From Altica lythri (Eukaryota; Arthropoda; Insecta; Coleoptera; Chrysomelidae), in assembly GCA_964028335.1 (NCBI GenBank), contig OZ034806.1, forward strand, positions 61,628,607 to 61,692,606: a DNA stretch of 64,000 nt. Direction: 5' to 3'. Positions within the stretch are counted from its first letter, which is position 1. Every line of letters begins with the position of its first letter. A model generated the notes under the pieces. The model made no database searches. It worked only from the letters and a program-made list of their open reading frames with translations, and was not told the origin of the DNA. Shown one piece after another: positions 1-12,699 of the stretch. Position numbers and translations under genes: made by a program.

Positions 1-900
1 GGGAATGAAGCACCACACCCGTTAACTATTTCCCGATGGTATTGCAAATTTCAACGTTGTCGCTCCAGTCTCAACGACGAATTCAGGCTAGGACCACCCA
101 AAACAGCAGTCGAACAGCAAAACATTGACGTGGTTCGTCAGCTAATTAGGAATGACCATCTTTGGGCATTTTAAAGACCTCAAACCAACAGATCCTATAT
201 GAAGAACTGAGTGTTACGTTGGATCCCACATTTGCTCACAAAAAAGCAAAAATTGGTTCGCGTCGAAAAACATTGAAACGGTTTAACAAAGGAAGCTCAA
301 AAAACGTTTATACTATTGTTAGTGGCGATGACTCTTACAAATCAATAAATAAACGCCAATCCGTTGTATAAGTGTTCCACGATTTGGATAAACCAACAAA
401 AGTGATCCATTCTGGAGCTAAAAATATTGGTCGCAACTTTTGTGTCAAAATCTGGTCATGTAGCAACAATTGCTTTAAAAAATCGAAGAAAAGTTACTTC
501 CGATTATTATATAAACGTTTGGTTACTAAAAGTTTTCGCGAAACTTTGACAAAACAACACACATCCTACATCAGAATGCAAGTGCTCACACTGTCCAAAA
601 AAAAATCTAGTTTTTAGAGCTTTAAAACATCGAATTGTTTGAATATCCACATTATAACCCAAGTTCTTCTCGTTCCCGAATAACAAAAACTCAATGCCTG
701 AGCTGCGATTTCAGTTGCCAGAAGAAGCAATCGATACCTTTAAAACAATAATTTTGCAGGTGTCAACTAAGGACTGGAATATCTGTTTTCCCACTTGGTT
801 TAAATGTATTTAGTGTTTCAATTTTGGTGGGACATATTTTGAAAAGCAATAAAGTACTTTAAGTCTATATTTTTTTGTCTTAACGGCGATATGCAAAACT
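1..900 (+). pseudogene. Mariner family A relic, 3' part (copy 1)
   Basis: This is the remains of a mariner-type transposase and 3' end, cut at the left by the window edge. Frames 162-371 and 372-617 carry pieces of mariner protein (SSKNVYTIVSGDDS; KPTKVIHSGA; LLYKRLVTKSFRETLTKQHT) separated by frameshifts and stops. The right end reads AATAAAGTACTTTAAGTCTA, then ATGCAAAACT, the start of the family's terminal repeat, but the last TIR bases are lost. At least nine pieces of the same family lie in this window and serve as an empty-site reference for nested insertions. Confidence 0.85.
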
Positions 901-2289
901 CCATAGAGACTTATGGAGTAGCATTAATTCTTGATGTCTACCAATCGTCATCAATATATGAACGTCAACCCACTTTATAAAGAACTAGCATAGTCAATAT
1001 AAAATATTAAAGTGGGTAAGATAAGGAAAAAAAATTTTTTTTGGATAGGTACTAAAAGATATTCACTGGTTTTATTGGTCACACATGTGTTTACAGTTCA
1101 ACGAAGGCTGAGTGCAGTGTCAAATATGGAATAAATGGGCTCTCTGTGGTTGTACGGATATAAAGATGAAGACGCTAGATTCATTTGTAAGAGATGTCAA
1201 TTTTACGACTATTTTTCCTTAAAATGTGGTAAGTTTTACATTACCATGCGGGCAGAACGGACCAAAACTATTGCCTTGGTAAAATAGTCTTACAGATAAA
1301 TCTGTTGATTATGTATCTATTTCGTCACTTTTAAATCTGATCAAATATCTATATGAAAAGTTGTTTAAAAATTAAATATCTTTTAAAGTTAATTACTTAT
1401 GAATTATTATATTTTTGCGTCGGTTTTGTCGATGTTTAAGTTTATTTCATCGAGATTCATATAACAACAGGACTATTAAAGATTCATTGATACGATATTT
1501 TTTTATTAGAAAATTTAATATGAAGACATGGATTTAATTTAGTTTTAGTTTTATAAACCTATGTACCCGAATTAAATTATAAAACGAAATGCTGAGTGGC
1601 GCATGTAAGTTTTACTATTCAATCAACATTTTAACAATAAATCTCCACAAATTCTAATAAATTTTGAAATAAGGCATAAAAAGAAACGAGGATATATAAA
1701 TTTGAATTTATGTTTATAGCCTCTAGGGTAATTTTCATGGCTCACAACAGACCAAACAATCAAGATATAAGTTTCAAATCGTTTTTAGGGGAGACTGATT
1801 TTCCAATATACCTAGGTATCTGTGGTTTCTTGATTTTATTTACGATTGAACTTTTATCCAAAATTAATTATTTTTTTTATATATTTGATTTTTAAAGAGA
1901 TCTAAAATACTTTTTTCGCATTTTCTTGAAAATTTTTGTTTTCGAAATTAAAATTAAGAAATTTTGGATATATCCTTTTAATTCTATCGACAAGATCACA
2001 AATGTTCCATTAATCTTAGTCAACATGTATGAGTTAATAAAAACATGCTGATGCATTGATTATGTTAATGTGTAGCAAAGAAATATTTTAAAAACAGATT
2101 TGTTATTAAATGGATCATGCTGGTATACTTTTTATAGATTACACATAGCTGTTTTTTACTGAGTGTCATAAATATTGTGTAAGAAAATAAATCACTTGTT
2201 TGTTATTGATATACATACACTTGTTTTGTAAAATGTTTGCTCTAATTTATTTAGGTAATTTTTTATAATATTTCCGAATTAACAAAATA
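900..2289. other. AT-rich stretch without recognised gene
   Basis: About 1.4 kb of AT-rich DNA between two mariner copies. Only a 61-codon frame (1710-1895) is open. I see no domain, no splice-bounded exon and no repeat shared with the rest of the window. Confidence 0.5.
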
Positions 2290-2340
2290 TACGAGGGTGG
2301 ATCAAATATAAAACAGAATTCTTTTTTAATATTTATTTAT

Positions 2341-4137
2341 TTACTAGCGGCCGCCCGCGACTTCATCAGCGTGGACTTTAGTTTTTTGCCACCGAGTTTC
2401 ATACAAATTTGCAACCCCTATTTTAAATCCTTAAGGATGGAATTTAACAAAGTAATTTCTTAGTACACCACTACGAAATAAAACAAATTTATTCTCGAAT
2501 TTTCAAGACTCTACGCGTCTATCGATAGTGCCATGTCGGCCAGCAGCAGCGTGCTACCGTCTCACCGCTTCACACCACACACCCCGCTCAGTAAAGCGCG
2601 AGTGGTATTAGAATATTATTATTTTAAAACTTTAAAAACTTGCATGCTATATGCATGCAAAATCTCAGCCCGATCGGTTTAAAACTGACACAGTTTCATA
2701 CCAACTTTCATCCCCTATTTTATCCTCTTGTGGGTGGAATTTATCAAAATCCTTTTTCTAAGGGATGCCTACGTCATAGTAGCTACATTCATGCAAAATC
2801 TCAGCCCGATCGGTTTAAAATTGACAAAGTTTCATACAAACTTTCATTCCCTTTTTTATCCCCTTACAAGTGGAAATTATCAAAATTCTTTCTTAAGGGA
2901 TGCCTACGTCACAGTAGCTATATGCATGCAAAATCTCAGCCAGATCGGTTTAAAATTACAAAGTTTCATACAAACTTTCATCCCATATTTTATTCCCTTA
3001 AAAATGGAATTAATCAAAATCCTTTGTTAGGAAATGCCTACGTCATAGTAGCTATATGCATGCAAAATCTAAGCCCGATCGGTTTAAAATTAACAAAGTT
3101 CATTACAAACTTTCATCCCATATTTTACCCCCTTAAAGATGAAATTTATCAAATCCTTTTCTAGGAAATGCCTACGTCATAGTAGCTATATGCATGCAAA
3201 AACTCAGCTCGATCGGTTTAAAATTGACAAACTGTCATACAAACTTTTATCGCCTAGTTTATCCCCTTAGGTGTGGAATTTATCAAAATTCTTTCTTATG
3301 GGATGCCTATGTCATAGTAGCTACATGCATGCAAAATCTAAGCCCGATCGGTTTAAAATTAACAAAGTTCATTACAAACTTTCATCCCATATTTTACCCC
3401 CTTAAAGATGAAATTTATCAAATCCTTTTCTAGGAAATGCCTACGTCATAGTAGCTATATGCATGCAAAAACTCAGCTCGATCGGTTTAAAATTGACAAA
3501 CTGTCATACAAACTTTTATCGCCTAGTTTATCCCCTTAGGTGTGGAATTTATCAAAATTCTTTCTTAGGGGATGCCTACGTTATAGTAGCTATATGCATG
3601 CAAAATATTAGCCCGATCGGTTTAAAATTGACAGAGTTTCATAAAAACTTTTATCCCCTATTTTATCCCCTTAGGGTTGGAATTAATCAAAATCCTTTCT
3701 TAGGGGATGCCTTCGCCATAGTAACTATATGCATGCAAAGTTTCAGCCCGAACGGTTAAAAATTGACAAAGTTTCATACAAACTTTCATCCCCTATTTTA
3801 TGCCCTTGGGGATGGAATTAATCAAAATCCTTTCTTAGCGCATGCCTACGTCATAACATCTACCTGCATGCCAAATTTTAGCCCCATCTGTCCAGCGGTT
3901 TAAGCTGTGCGTTGATAGATCATACAAACTTTCATCCCCTATTTTATCCCGTTGGGGGTGGAATTAATCAAAATCCTTTCTTAGCGGATGCCTACGTTAT
4001 AACATCTACCTGCATGCCAAATTTTAGCCCCAGCCGTCCAGCGCTTTGGGCTCTGCGTTGATAGATCACTATATCAGTCAGTCAGTCAATCAGTCAGTCA
4101 GTCACCTTTGAGTTTTATATATTATATAGATAAAAGA
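2341..4137 (+). mobile_element. Insect interspersed repeat with internal 134-bp tandem array
   Basis: The unit begins ACTAGCGGCCGCCCGCGACT at 2341. It ends in a (TCAG)n-type microsatellite and TTTTATATATTATATAGATA near 4137. The same head and tail frame a repeat I recall from several insect genomes, whose class I cannot assign. Between head and tail lies an expanded tandem array (see 2640-4070). It interrupts mariner family B, so it is the younger of the two. Confidence 0.7.
2640..4070 (+). repeat. Tandem array, ~134-bp monomer, ~10-11 copies
   Basis: Monomers recur about every 133-136 bases, each carrying ATATGCATGCAAAATCT, CCCGATCGGTTTAAAATT, CAAACTTTCATCCC and GATGCCTACGTCATAGTAGC. Units near 3047-3315 and 3316-3583 are nearly identical as a pair, so part of the array has expanded as a ~268-bp dimer. 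The open frames through it (for example 2640-3164) simply reflect the repeat and are not a gene. The last two monomers (from ~3855) are more diverged (CCTGCATGCCAAATTTTAGC). Confidence 0.9.
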
Positions 4138-4845
4138 ATACAAAAATACTACTGATTATTTTTCTACATAGTCTTTTTCCTTACTTGTAGAAACTTTGAG
4201 GTTGAGTCACCAAGCAATTGCGCACGAATTCCTCAACATCTTGATCGTTGTCAAATCGCAATCCTCCAAGTGCATATTTCATGGGCGCAAACAAATAATA
4301 GTCACAGGGTGACAAATCTGGGCTATATGAAGGATGCTAAAGGGTTTCCCAAGGCATATTCTTCAGTTTTTGTTTGGTTCCACCCGCCGTATGTCATGAA
4401 GAAGGATGACGTTTGTGATGGGGACACCGCATATTTTGCTTCGGTAAGCGGCTTTTGCTGCCTCCAATAGCTGGCAGTAGTAGGCAACGTTAACGTCGGT
4501 CATGTAGAAAATCAATGAGCAACACTCCTCTGTAGTCGAAAAAGACGGCCCCGGAGACCTTACCAGCGGAGAGACGGGTTTTGGCTTTCACAGGACCGGC
4601 TTCGTCTATCCTTCGCCATTGTTTACTCGCCATCTTGGACTCGTGAGTGTAATGATGCACCCATGTTTCATAACATGTGTCGATATGCCTCAAAAACGCC
4701 TCTCCCTCCCGATGAAATCAATTCGGATTTCTTTTACTGATTTGCAGTAGGATGTTTTTTTGATATTCGTTTAACAACCAAGATGATTTTTGATGATTGT
4801 GTGAGCACTTCCATAGCTAATGCCCACCTATCAATTTCAATAATT

Positions 4846-5050
4846 CAATTTTTAGAGAGGATTATCCCAACAAAAATGTCTTGCTGAAATGGTTTCTTGT
4901 GTTTGGGAATAAAGCAACGTGATCGCTCCAGTCTTAACGACGATTCCAAGAACTGGTCGAAAGTAGACCTATTCTATAAGATAAAACCATCGATAGTTTT
5001 AAAGACACGAATTCCACCAAAGATGCCTGGCTTGAAATTATCCTGGTAAT
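4846..5050 (+). mobile_element. Mariner family A 5' fragment
   Basis: A short stretch matching the 5' part of mariner family A: TTGCTGAAATGG, GGGAATAAAGCA and CGTGATCGCTCCAGTCTTAA correspond to the copy at 10680-10760. It breaks down after about 200 bases. No terminal repeat is retained. Confidence 0.6.
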
Positions 5051-6579
5051 AAAACCAGGTTTTGGACAGCTTAAAGATAAAGAAAAAAATATTCTTCAAT
5101 TTCTTATGTGATTGATTTAAGGCTGCCATGGACATGCGTAAATAATTTAAAAAAATGTTTTTCTCATTTCTCTTCTTTCACTAATAGGATGTACCCAATG
5201 TAGGCGATTAGGTTTTTGTTTTTTTCTACGACGATGAAATAATCATAACGCCACAATTTTTGCTCGATTCATTGAGCCTTGTGCTCTTATGATGAAATTA
5301 AGAAATGTACTACTTTAATAACTATAACAGGTCATCGTGTGTAAAGACAATTCAGCTACGATAAAAAGTAGTACGACTTTTTACAGTACGACCAAAATCG
5401 TTGTGTGTGACAGGAGCATAATTTGACAGATTCGGACTTATTGAGCAGGTGAACTAGTATAAAAACAAGAATATCTGGTAAACAGTAAAGAACACTAATA
5501 TATGTTGTATACAAAATACTTTACTCCTATTACAATTCAACCACCAAACGGTTATGAAAACTGTGCTGAGATCACAGCACCTCACAGATATAAGTTTTCA
5601 ACAGATTTGAAAACTAGAATATGTTGTCTATAAAATGGACGCGTGGTGGGAAATGCTACTCGCCCGATAAAAATAGCATAAAATGGATCAACAGGAGTTT
5701 ATTACTTAATAATCGACTAAACTTTTGGTGTTTAGATACGTTTAGCAAATACACTAAAATACTGGCATAGTGCGAACTGGGCATTAAAGAATATCTGGAA
5801 CTAAGTAAACCAAACACTTAAAAAAACACAAATTTAAACAAGTACTTATTTTATTAATCGTATAATTATTAAAAAAACTGTACAATTCTATCATATTTGG
5901 CATTAAAATACATTTACCATGGGTAACAAAGACCTATAACTGAAATAATATGACAATGTTTTATAATATCTCTACAATTTTAAACCATTATCTGGAAAAT
6001 AAAATAGTCGTGTAAAAATTATTACATTATAGGTCTTTAAATTACCACTAATTAACAAAATATATTAAAATAAATATTATTGGCATAATTCTTTAAGATG
6101 TTGGTATACATAATGGCCCCATTGGAATCCAAATATTTTTTTACAAAAAATTATAATTAATACGGATGCCTTATTTATTTTTAATAATTATTCAACGCAA
6201 TAAAAATAAATATAAAAAATGTTCTTTAATTAGCTACAACCAGTGGAAGCGAGAAATTCCTATAAATAAAGTCAACTTTCTGAACCTAAAGTAAAGTAAT
6301 AACCTTTTACTTTATTATCTGTTTTCATGTAACGATGTTGTAAAAAACTGAAAAACTTTTCATTAATTTCGTCGCCAGATAATAAAGTCTGTATTTACCA
6401 GCTGGACTTAAACGTTCGTATGCTAACACACAGATGGCGCTATTAGTATTATATCGATAACTACAACGTTTAAAAGACTCTTGTACAAATTACACAGCTG
6501 TCGGGGATAGACTTAGTTAGAGTGTAGTAAGTAGTAACTTCTGTTATTCTTATTTAAAAGAAGCAGGTAAAAAAATTTC
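5051..6579. other. AT-rich stretch without recognised feature
   Basis: About 1.5 kb of AT-rich intergenic DNA. I see no coding frame of note, no clear terminal repeats and no exon of the host gene. Confidence 0.5.
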
Positions 6580-7295
6580 ATAGTCGAGATTATTTTCACA
6601 CCGGTCAACTATTTGCGGCATTTTAAAGGCATCAATCCAAAAGATCCTACATAAAAAACTGGGTGTTACGAGGTTGGTTTCCTCTTATTTGCTCGTAGAA
6701 GAGCAATAATCGGTTGGCGTCAATTGATGTCTAAAAACATTGAAACGGTTTAACAAAGATTGCTCAACACCAGATAGCTAGTATTGTTGGTGGCGATGAC
6801 TCTTGGATTAACTCCTACGAACCAGAAAATAAACGCCAATCGAAGATCGAAGAACGGTTACTTCCAATTGGTACATAAACGTTTGTTTACCAGAAGTTAT
6901 CGCGAAACGCCAACAAAGCAACACACAACGGCGAATGCACCCGCCCAGTACCCACCCAGCCCAAAAGACAATCGAGTTTTTGGAGCTTCAAAACATCGAA
7001 TTATTAGACCATCCACCGTATAGTCTTAACCTAGGTCTTAACGACTTCCTTACGTTCCTAAAGATTAAGAACTCAATGCGTCAGCAGCGATTTTAGTTGC
7101 CAGAAAAAGCCTTCAATGTCTTTAAAACAGTGATTTTGCAGGTGTCAACTAAAGACTGGAATAACTGTTTTACCAATGGGTTTGAGCGTATGCAAAAGTG
7201 TATCGATCGATATTTTGAAAACCAATATAGTTCTTTAAGTCTATATATTTTTTGTCTTTATGGCTATATGCAAAACTAAAAAGACAACTGTTGTA
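6580..7295 (+). pseudogene. Mariner family A relic (copy 2), 5' deleted
   Basis: It matches the family A transposase region from about the HTH-linker onward and keeps the 3' end, with ATGCAAAACTAAAAAGACAA before the terminal TTGTA. Protein pieces include LTPTNQKINANRRSKNGY, KRLFTRSYRETPTKQHTT and EKAFNVFKTVILQVSTKDWN then GFERMQKCIDRYFENQ, in different frames. The 5' third is missing. Confidence 0.82.
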
Positions 7296-8345
7296 TATAC
7301 AAATAAAAATTTTTGTATAAAATATATGATAAATGTCTTCATCATCTGTTATTAAAGACTAATATTGCCGTATTAATAATTTCAAAATTAGTCTTAATAA
7401 TTAAATGTACAATTTAATAAATTTTAGAGCCTTTAGCTGATTATCATCATTTTCATATTTAAATTTAAAGGTAAACTGCAAACTGAATTAAGAAAAATAA
7501 GCCTTTCTCTTGTCTTTGAAATTTGTACTTATATAAAATTTACTTTTGTCTTTGTATTTACTCATACGTTCAGTCTCTTAGACATTATTAAAATGAAAAC
7601 GTATTTATCTTTAATTCCTGTAGGAATTTATTTGCAGAATTACTTTTGCTCTAATAAACTATCCTTCAAATTAATTACGTAGAAAGCGAGAAAAGGTTAT
7701 ATTTAAAATTATATGAAGATACAAAACAAAGTTCTTAGGTACATGTAAGTCTAAATTAAAAGGTTTCCATCAAAGGTAAAATTAGTGGATGGTAAATATA
7801 TAATTTTATTTGATATTATTTCCTACTGTAAAATATTAACTTTAATTAATTTATTACACAAACCGTCAAGTTTATAATGGAATATATCTTAATTTCATAT
7901 AGTGAAGGTAAGTGTTTGCATGTATGTAAGTGTTTGCTTTATTTACTCGTAGTGGATAATTAGTTAATTTAAAAGCCTAATAAAGGCATAAATAATGTTT
8001 TTGAATTAAATTTCACTTTTATTGGTAGCTCTTTCTTAGCACAACTTGTTACTTTTTCTTTAATTATTATTATGATTATTTGAAACAAAATTTAAAACAT
8101 CCACTGTATCTTTAGGGCAATAGAGATGATCCAAACTGGTTAAACTCATAATTAATATGTTTGGTAAACCCAAATAGACAGTTTACAAAAATCTTGCAAG
8201 TTGAAGGGACACGCTCTGTAATAGAACTGTTGATGATAAATTTAAACAAGAAATTACGTTGAAAAAAATTGTGAAGGGCATATACACTTTCGCTATGTCT
8301 TTCTTTGTAAATATCCAAAGTGTTCCTATATAGGGTCAAGTTTTA
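7296..8345. other. AT-rich stretch without recognised feature
   Basis: About 1 kb of AT-rich sequence with only short chance frames (for example 8112-8339 minus). No domain, repeat or splice-bounded exon was recognised. Confidence 0.5.
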
Positions 8346-8660
8346 AAGGCTAGAGAAAGCCCAGGATTGGTGGGAAAAATCATCGGGCAAGCGAAAAGCC
8401 AAAGTCTTTATAAAAGAATACTCGGGGAAATTTACAGCAGAGCTGTTATTACAAAGGCGAAACGATATCAGAAGCCTCTTGACAGGACATTGTCGACTCA
8501 GAAAACACCTAAATAAGCTGAACTTGGCAAATATATGTAAAGGCCTTGCAAGGATGCGATATCTTATACTAGGAAAGAAGAAACTGGCTGCTCCAAGTTA
8601 CGTGAAGAGACCACGTTCAAGGCTATTATATAAGTCTTATTAAGAGGAAAAGGTGATTTA
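8346..8660 (+). pseudogene. Jockey-type LINE, RNase H C-terminal fragment
   Basis: One frame reads AQDWWEKSSGKRKAKVFIKE, then NDIRSLLTGHCRLRKHLNKL. The LLTGHCxLRxHL motif is typical of the C-terminal RNase H/zinc-knuckle region of Jockey-group non-LTR retrotransposons. The related copy at 44540-44870 has MLTGHCRLREHL at the same point. The fragment is 5' truncated and without its knuckle, so it is dead. Confidence 0.65.
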
Positions 8661-10460
8661 CTCCTTTTCTAGAGATAATAGATGTTCACAATAGATCTGT
8701 AAAGGTCACAGTGATACAGGATAACAGCCAACCCAATGAAAATCTATCTGTCTAGGGTCAAGTTTTGTTCACATATGAAAGAGATTTCTGCATAAGCTGT
8801 ATTGGTGAGACGAACAACGCTACAAACAAAATAAAGCTTTACTGCTAGACTTCCTTTGGGAAAAGGTTCAATAATTAAGGTTTAGGGTCGCATATGATTA
8901 AGTGTACGCACAGAGTTAGTGTCTTTGCTGGTGAATGATAATCACAAAATTCTGTAATGAGACAAATCAGGTTTTGGAAGAGTCTACAAACAGCAAGTCG
9001 TAAAATATGTATTTTTACTTTTAAAAACCTAACAGGTGGTTTTTTGTTTTTTCAAACATATTTGGGGTGGCAAGTTTGCCAAAAAGTTAAGAGGTGCATG
9101 GAGTACAGATAAGACGGAAAGGAAAAAAGGAAACTAAGGTTTTAAGGTACTCGTGTTCGAAGTCGTGCAAAGCCAGAGGCTGGCTTTAAAGAAAGGGGAC
9201 ATGTCACATACGATAATAGGGTAGTTTAACCCTACATAGTTTTAAATTTCACTATATTATTGTCTATTTTATCCATCAAGGTCAAAATAAATACGCTAGA
9301 TCTCAAGGGGGTGAAGGGGGACATAAATAGTTTATTTTCTATTCTTCGGTAGAATCTGAATTGGCTAAAAAAGAGCGTCGCTGAGGTGGCACTCGGGAAG
9401 TCCGAAGTCTGAGGTTCTCTGTAAGAGTCACTCTTTGGGGATCTGTAAAACAGACCCTTGAGTCTGTGTCGTTGTGACTCTTGAAGTATTTTCAAGAGCA
9501 AATCTGACATGCCACCATATAGTTTCATTGGTAAGATTAGTTAAGATTATTTTATTCTGTTATTTCACTTTTTTATTATTGGTGTTTATTGATTGTTTTT
9601 TGTTTATATATTTGTTGTTTGTTTCCTGTTGTTTACCACATCTTCCACTTGGTTAGCTTTCTGTCTCCAGCAGAATACCTACCGCGTCGCTAGATTACCA
9701 CTACTTGGGTGAGAAGTGCCTATAGAGAAGCTACCCCTAAACCCAAACCACTAGAGCACATCCTCTATCCCCCCAGGCGTGAAAATAAGCATACTTACGT
9801 CAACTCTGATAATTGTCATACTGTGTATATCTTTCGTATTAGTATTATAATTTTTTTAAATAAATCAGGCATCAGAATTATATTATTTGTAAAAAAAGGT
9901 AAAAATAATAATTCAGTAATTATTTAACTAAACAATGCATTTATCATTAATTATTGCAAGTAAAACTAAATTATTTTACACGATAATTATTCATCACTTT
10001 TAAATCATACAACATATTATATTGGAACTTAATTTTGAACAATACTGTGGAGGTGTTTTAAAATATTCATTTTCATTCTTGTAGAAATTTAATTTTTTAA
10101 TTTTTTGAATCTTACAAACCTTTATATTAAACTGCTTAAACAGATATTTTTGATTTAAACCGAAAAAGCTGTGAACCTGTCTCTGTACACAAAAATTACG
10201 GGTTGCCCACAAAACCAGCGACTTTAAAAGTCCGAGTAACAAAATTCAACTCATTTTCGTCAATAATTACCGAGTTGTAATTTTTAAATTATTAATACTA
10301 TGCGTTTTTTGTATTCAACAATTCTAATAATACATAATCAAAATATGGTCACAACTTCTCTTGAGGCTCTCACCAATCGCATTTTAATCCATCATACTGC
10401 ACAAATTTCAATGAGAACTTGCTATATTTTCTCATCCAACAACTATTTTGATTACAGAAT
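8661..10460. other. No recognised gene
   Basis: About 1.8 kb. Several open frames exist (9232-9528 minus, 10000-10242 minus, 10300-10569 plus, the last running into a mariner end) but none has recognisable motifs. The segment 9020-9500 has a less AT-rich composition and may be an unassigned transposon relic. Confidence 0.4.
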
Positions 10461-11488
10461 TACGAGGGTTGTTTTTTTAGTTCTGCATATAGACCCTAAG
10501 AGAAGGCGCCAACAATGGAACCTTCAGTCACAAATCTATCCCCAATCTTGCGAACAACAAGTCGTGTAGATACAGTGCATTTTTGAAATTAGCAGTCGGT
10601 CAAAAAATGGATCTTAGCCGAGAATATTTTCAAGCAATAATTTTTTACAATTTTTTACCTTGCTGAAATCGATTCTGTGTTGGGAAATGAAGCACCACAC
10701 CAGTCTACTATTTCCCGCTGGTATTGTGAATTTTAACGTGGTTGCTCTAGTCATAGCGACGGATCCAGGCTAGGTCCACCCAAAACCGCAGTTATATAAT
10801 GCAATTCGTCAGCCAATTAAGGATGACCGCCGTGTAGCATACCAGAAGATAGAGACATCTTTATGCATTTTAAAGACCTCTATACAAAAGATCTTACATG
10901 AAGAACTGGGTGTTACGAAGTTGGTTTCCCGTTAAAACCGTCATTTGCCCACAGAAGAGCAAATAGCGGTTTGCGTCAATTGGTGTCGAAAAACATTGGA
11001 ACGGTTTAACAAAGGAAGCTGAAAAAACGTTTATACTATTGTTAGTGGCGAAGAATCTTGGATTTACTTCTATGAACCGGAAAATAAACGCCATTCCGCA
11101 GGGTGGGTGTTTCACAATCAGGAAAACCAACAAAAGTGATCCGTGTGTTAAAGAAAATGGTCTCAAATGTCAAAATCTGGTCATCCAGTAACAATTGCTT
11201 TAGAAGATCGAAAAACGATTACTTCCTATTGGTATATAAATGTTTGTTTACCAGAAGTTATCGCGAAACTTCAAAAAAGCAGCACACAACACGCGAATCA
11301 TCCTATAGCAGGACAATGCAAGTGCTCACACTTCCCAAAAGACAATCGAGTTTTTTGAGCTTTAAAACATCGCATTTTTGGACCATCCACCGTATAGTCC
11401 CGACCTAAGACTTCATGTTTCCAAAGATCAACAATTCAATGCGTGGGCAGAGATTCCAGTCGCCAGAAGAAGCCATCGATGTCTTTAA
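10461..11488 (+). pseudogene. Mariner family A relic (copy 3), 3' truncated
   Basis: It begins at a clear 5' terminal repeat, TACGAGGGTTGTTTTTTTAG. The 5' UTR, HTH region and catalytic region follow, with frameshifts. Visible pieces include NKRKT-like linker text on both frames near 11000-11100 and ENGLKCQNLVIQ-type catalytic remnants, then QVLTLPKRQSSFL from 11300. It breaks off at GATGTCTTTAA (11488), so the 3' end and TIR are missing. It is the longest contiguous 5' copy in the window. Confidence 0.83.
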
Positions 11489-12388
11489 CCCCCGTAACAT
11501 TGTAAAATCATAAAAATATCCGTTGGCACACATATATTGTTCATTATTCGTTGTATTTGTAATAGCTCGTGTGATTTTTGACATTTTGACTTATAAAAAT
11601 ATGATAATTTACTTTAAGTAAAAAGATTATTGCAGATTATATAAGATATACAGCACGATTACATATATATTACTTGCAATAATTAAATAATTTTTTTGGA
11701 TGTTATTTTTTTATGTTATTAAACCTCAAAAATCAAATAACAAATGTTAATATAACTTTTTACAATTAATAAGTTTCTTCCTAAAATTATTACCTTCAGA
11801 TATTAGAATAAAAATGTCTAATTGATGAAGCAATAATAAACATTCCTAATCTATTATTATAGTTTGAAGCAATTAAAATTAAATTATTAATTTTAGTTGG
11901 AAAACTAAAAATTTATAAAATTGCTTCATCTATAAACCTTATATTCTTATCTCCCTTAATAATTTATAAAAATATTTATGCATTTTGTGTTTATACTTAA
12001 TATTTCGCAAATTCAGATTTGTCTGTAGACAAAAATGTTATAAAATAGTTATTTCTGATTCAGTCAGGTCCCAATCAAATCGATGTATTCCATAGTAGAC
12101 AAATTATGTGATGACTAAAACAAAAGATAATATCTTTAATTATTTAAACAAATTTATCTGTAAACATATTGCCTATTGTATTTTTTAAACAGTGTGATAT
12201 GGAATGCATAAAATTGACTTTAAAACTAGACTGAAATGCATCTACTTACTCCAATGCAAACTGAAATTGGTGAACCTCTTAAAACACTACCACGTGTCTT
12301 AATAATATTAATACTGCAAATGATTTTTACAAAACTAATCACAATTTATATCAGAAGATTTCCTAAATAACAATTATTAACTTCTCTT
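11489..12388. other. Downstream flank of TMTC1-like gene
   Basis: About 900 bases of very AT-rich DNA just past the stop codon of the minus-strand gene. The 3' UTR must start here. I could not pick a convincing polyadenylation signal, and no other feature is evident. Confidence 0.5.
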
Positions 12389-12550
12389 TTAAACATCCGA
12401 GAAATGGTGAACCATGAGTGGTCGCAGCGAATTTCTATTTTGGGTTTGTGCTCTTGAACTGTTTAGAGATTTATTCGATCTTCCATCTGATCTTCTGGAA
12501 ATCTGAGACTCAGATGAGTTAATTTTCTTTATGGAAACCTTGGTGTTGTT
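12389..12550 (-). CDS. Tmtc1: TMTC1-like terminal exon (Ser-rich tail and stop)
   Basis: A poly-pyrimidine tract and CAG precede 162 bases in phase 0. They encode 53 residues, rich in Ser, Arg and Asn (SESQISRRSDGRSNKSLNSS near the middle), ending FSDV and TAA. It has no TPR character, as expected of a divergent C-terminal tail. It is assigned to the TMTC1 gene by strand, splice phase and the absence of another host gene. Because the sequence is low complexity, this is the least certain exon. Confidence 0.62.
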   Translation of the reverse strand, partial: NNTKVSIKKINSSESQISRRSDGRSNKSLNSSRAQTQNRNSLRPLMVHHFSDV

Positions 12551-12699
12551 CTGAAAAAAAAAGGAATTACTACATAGATTCAAATAAAAGTTAGTTCATT
12601 TTTGGTAAACTAATAATTTTAAGACATCTCTTATTGGATTTTTAAAAATTAGAAGTTAGTCAAACAAAAAGTGAATATTAAGGGAGAAATCAAAAAAAT

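Larger units (their letters stand above)
2290..4845 (-). pseudogene. Mariner family B relic, split by a nested repeat
   Basis: A second, sequence-distinct mariner. The left end at 2290 reads TACGAGGGTGGATCAAATAT. Its minus-strand coding relic lies right of the nested repeat (about 4140-4800). It shows DTCYETWVHHYTHESKMASK and RLSAGKVSGAVFFDYRGVLL, typical mariner catalytic-domain text (the SETMAR-like branch), then SPDLSPCDYYLFAPMKYALG with several frameshifts. It is inactive. The nested repeat at 2341-4137 inserted into its 3' untranslated end. Confidence 0.8.

Noticed and set aside
1710..1895. A 61-codon frame as a small gene
   Set aside because: No similarity, hydrophobic low-complexity end, AT-rich DNA. 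It is consistent with chance.
2640..3759. Overlapping open frames of 79-174 codons with repeated text (MQNLSPIGLKLTKF)
   Set aside because: They follow the 134-bp satellite exactly; the repeat length and composition keep frames open. There is no promoter, splice or domain evidence.
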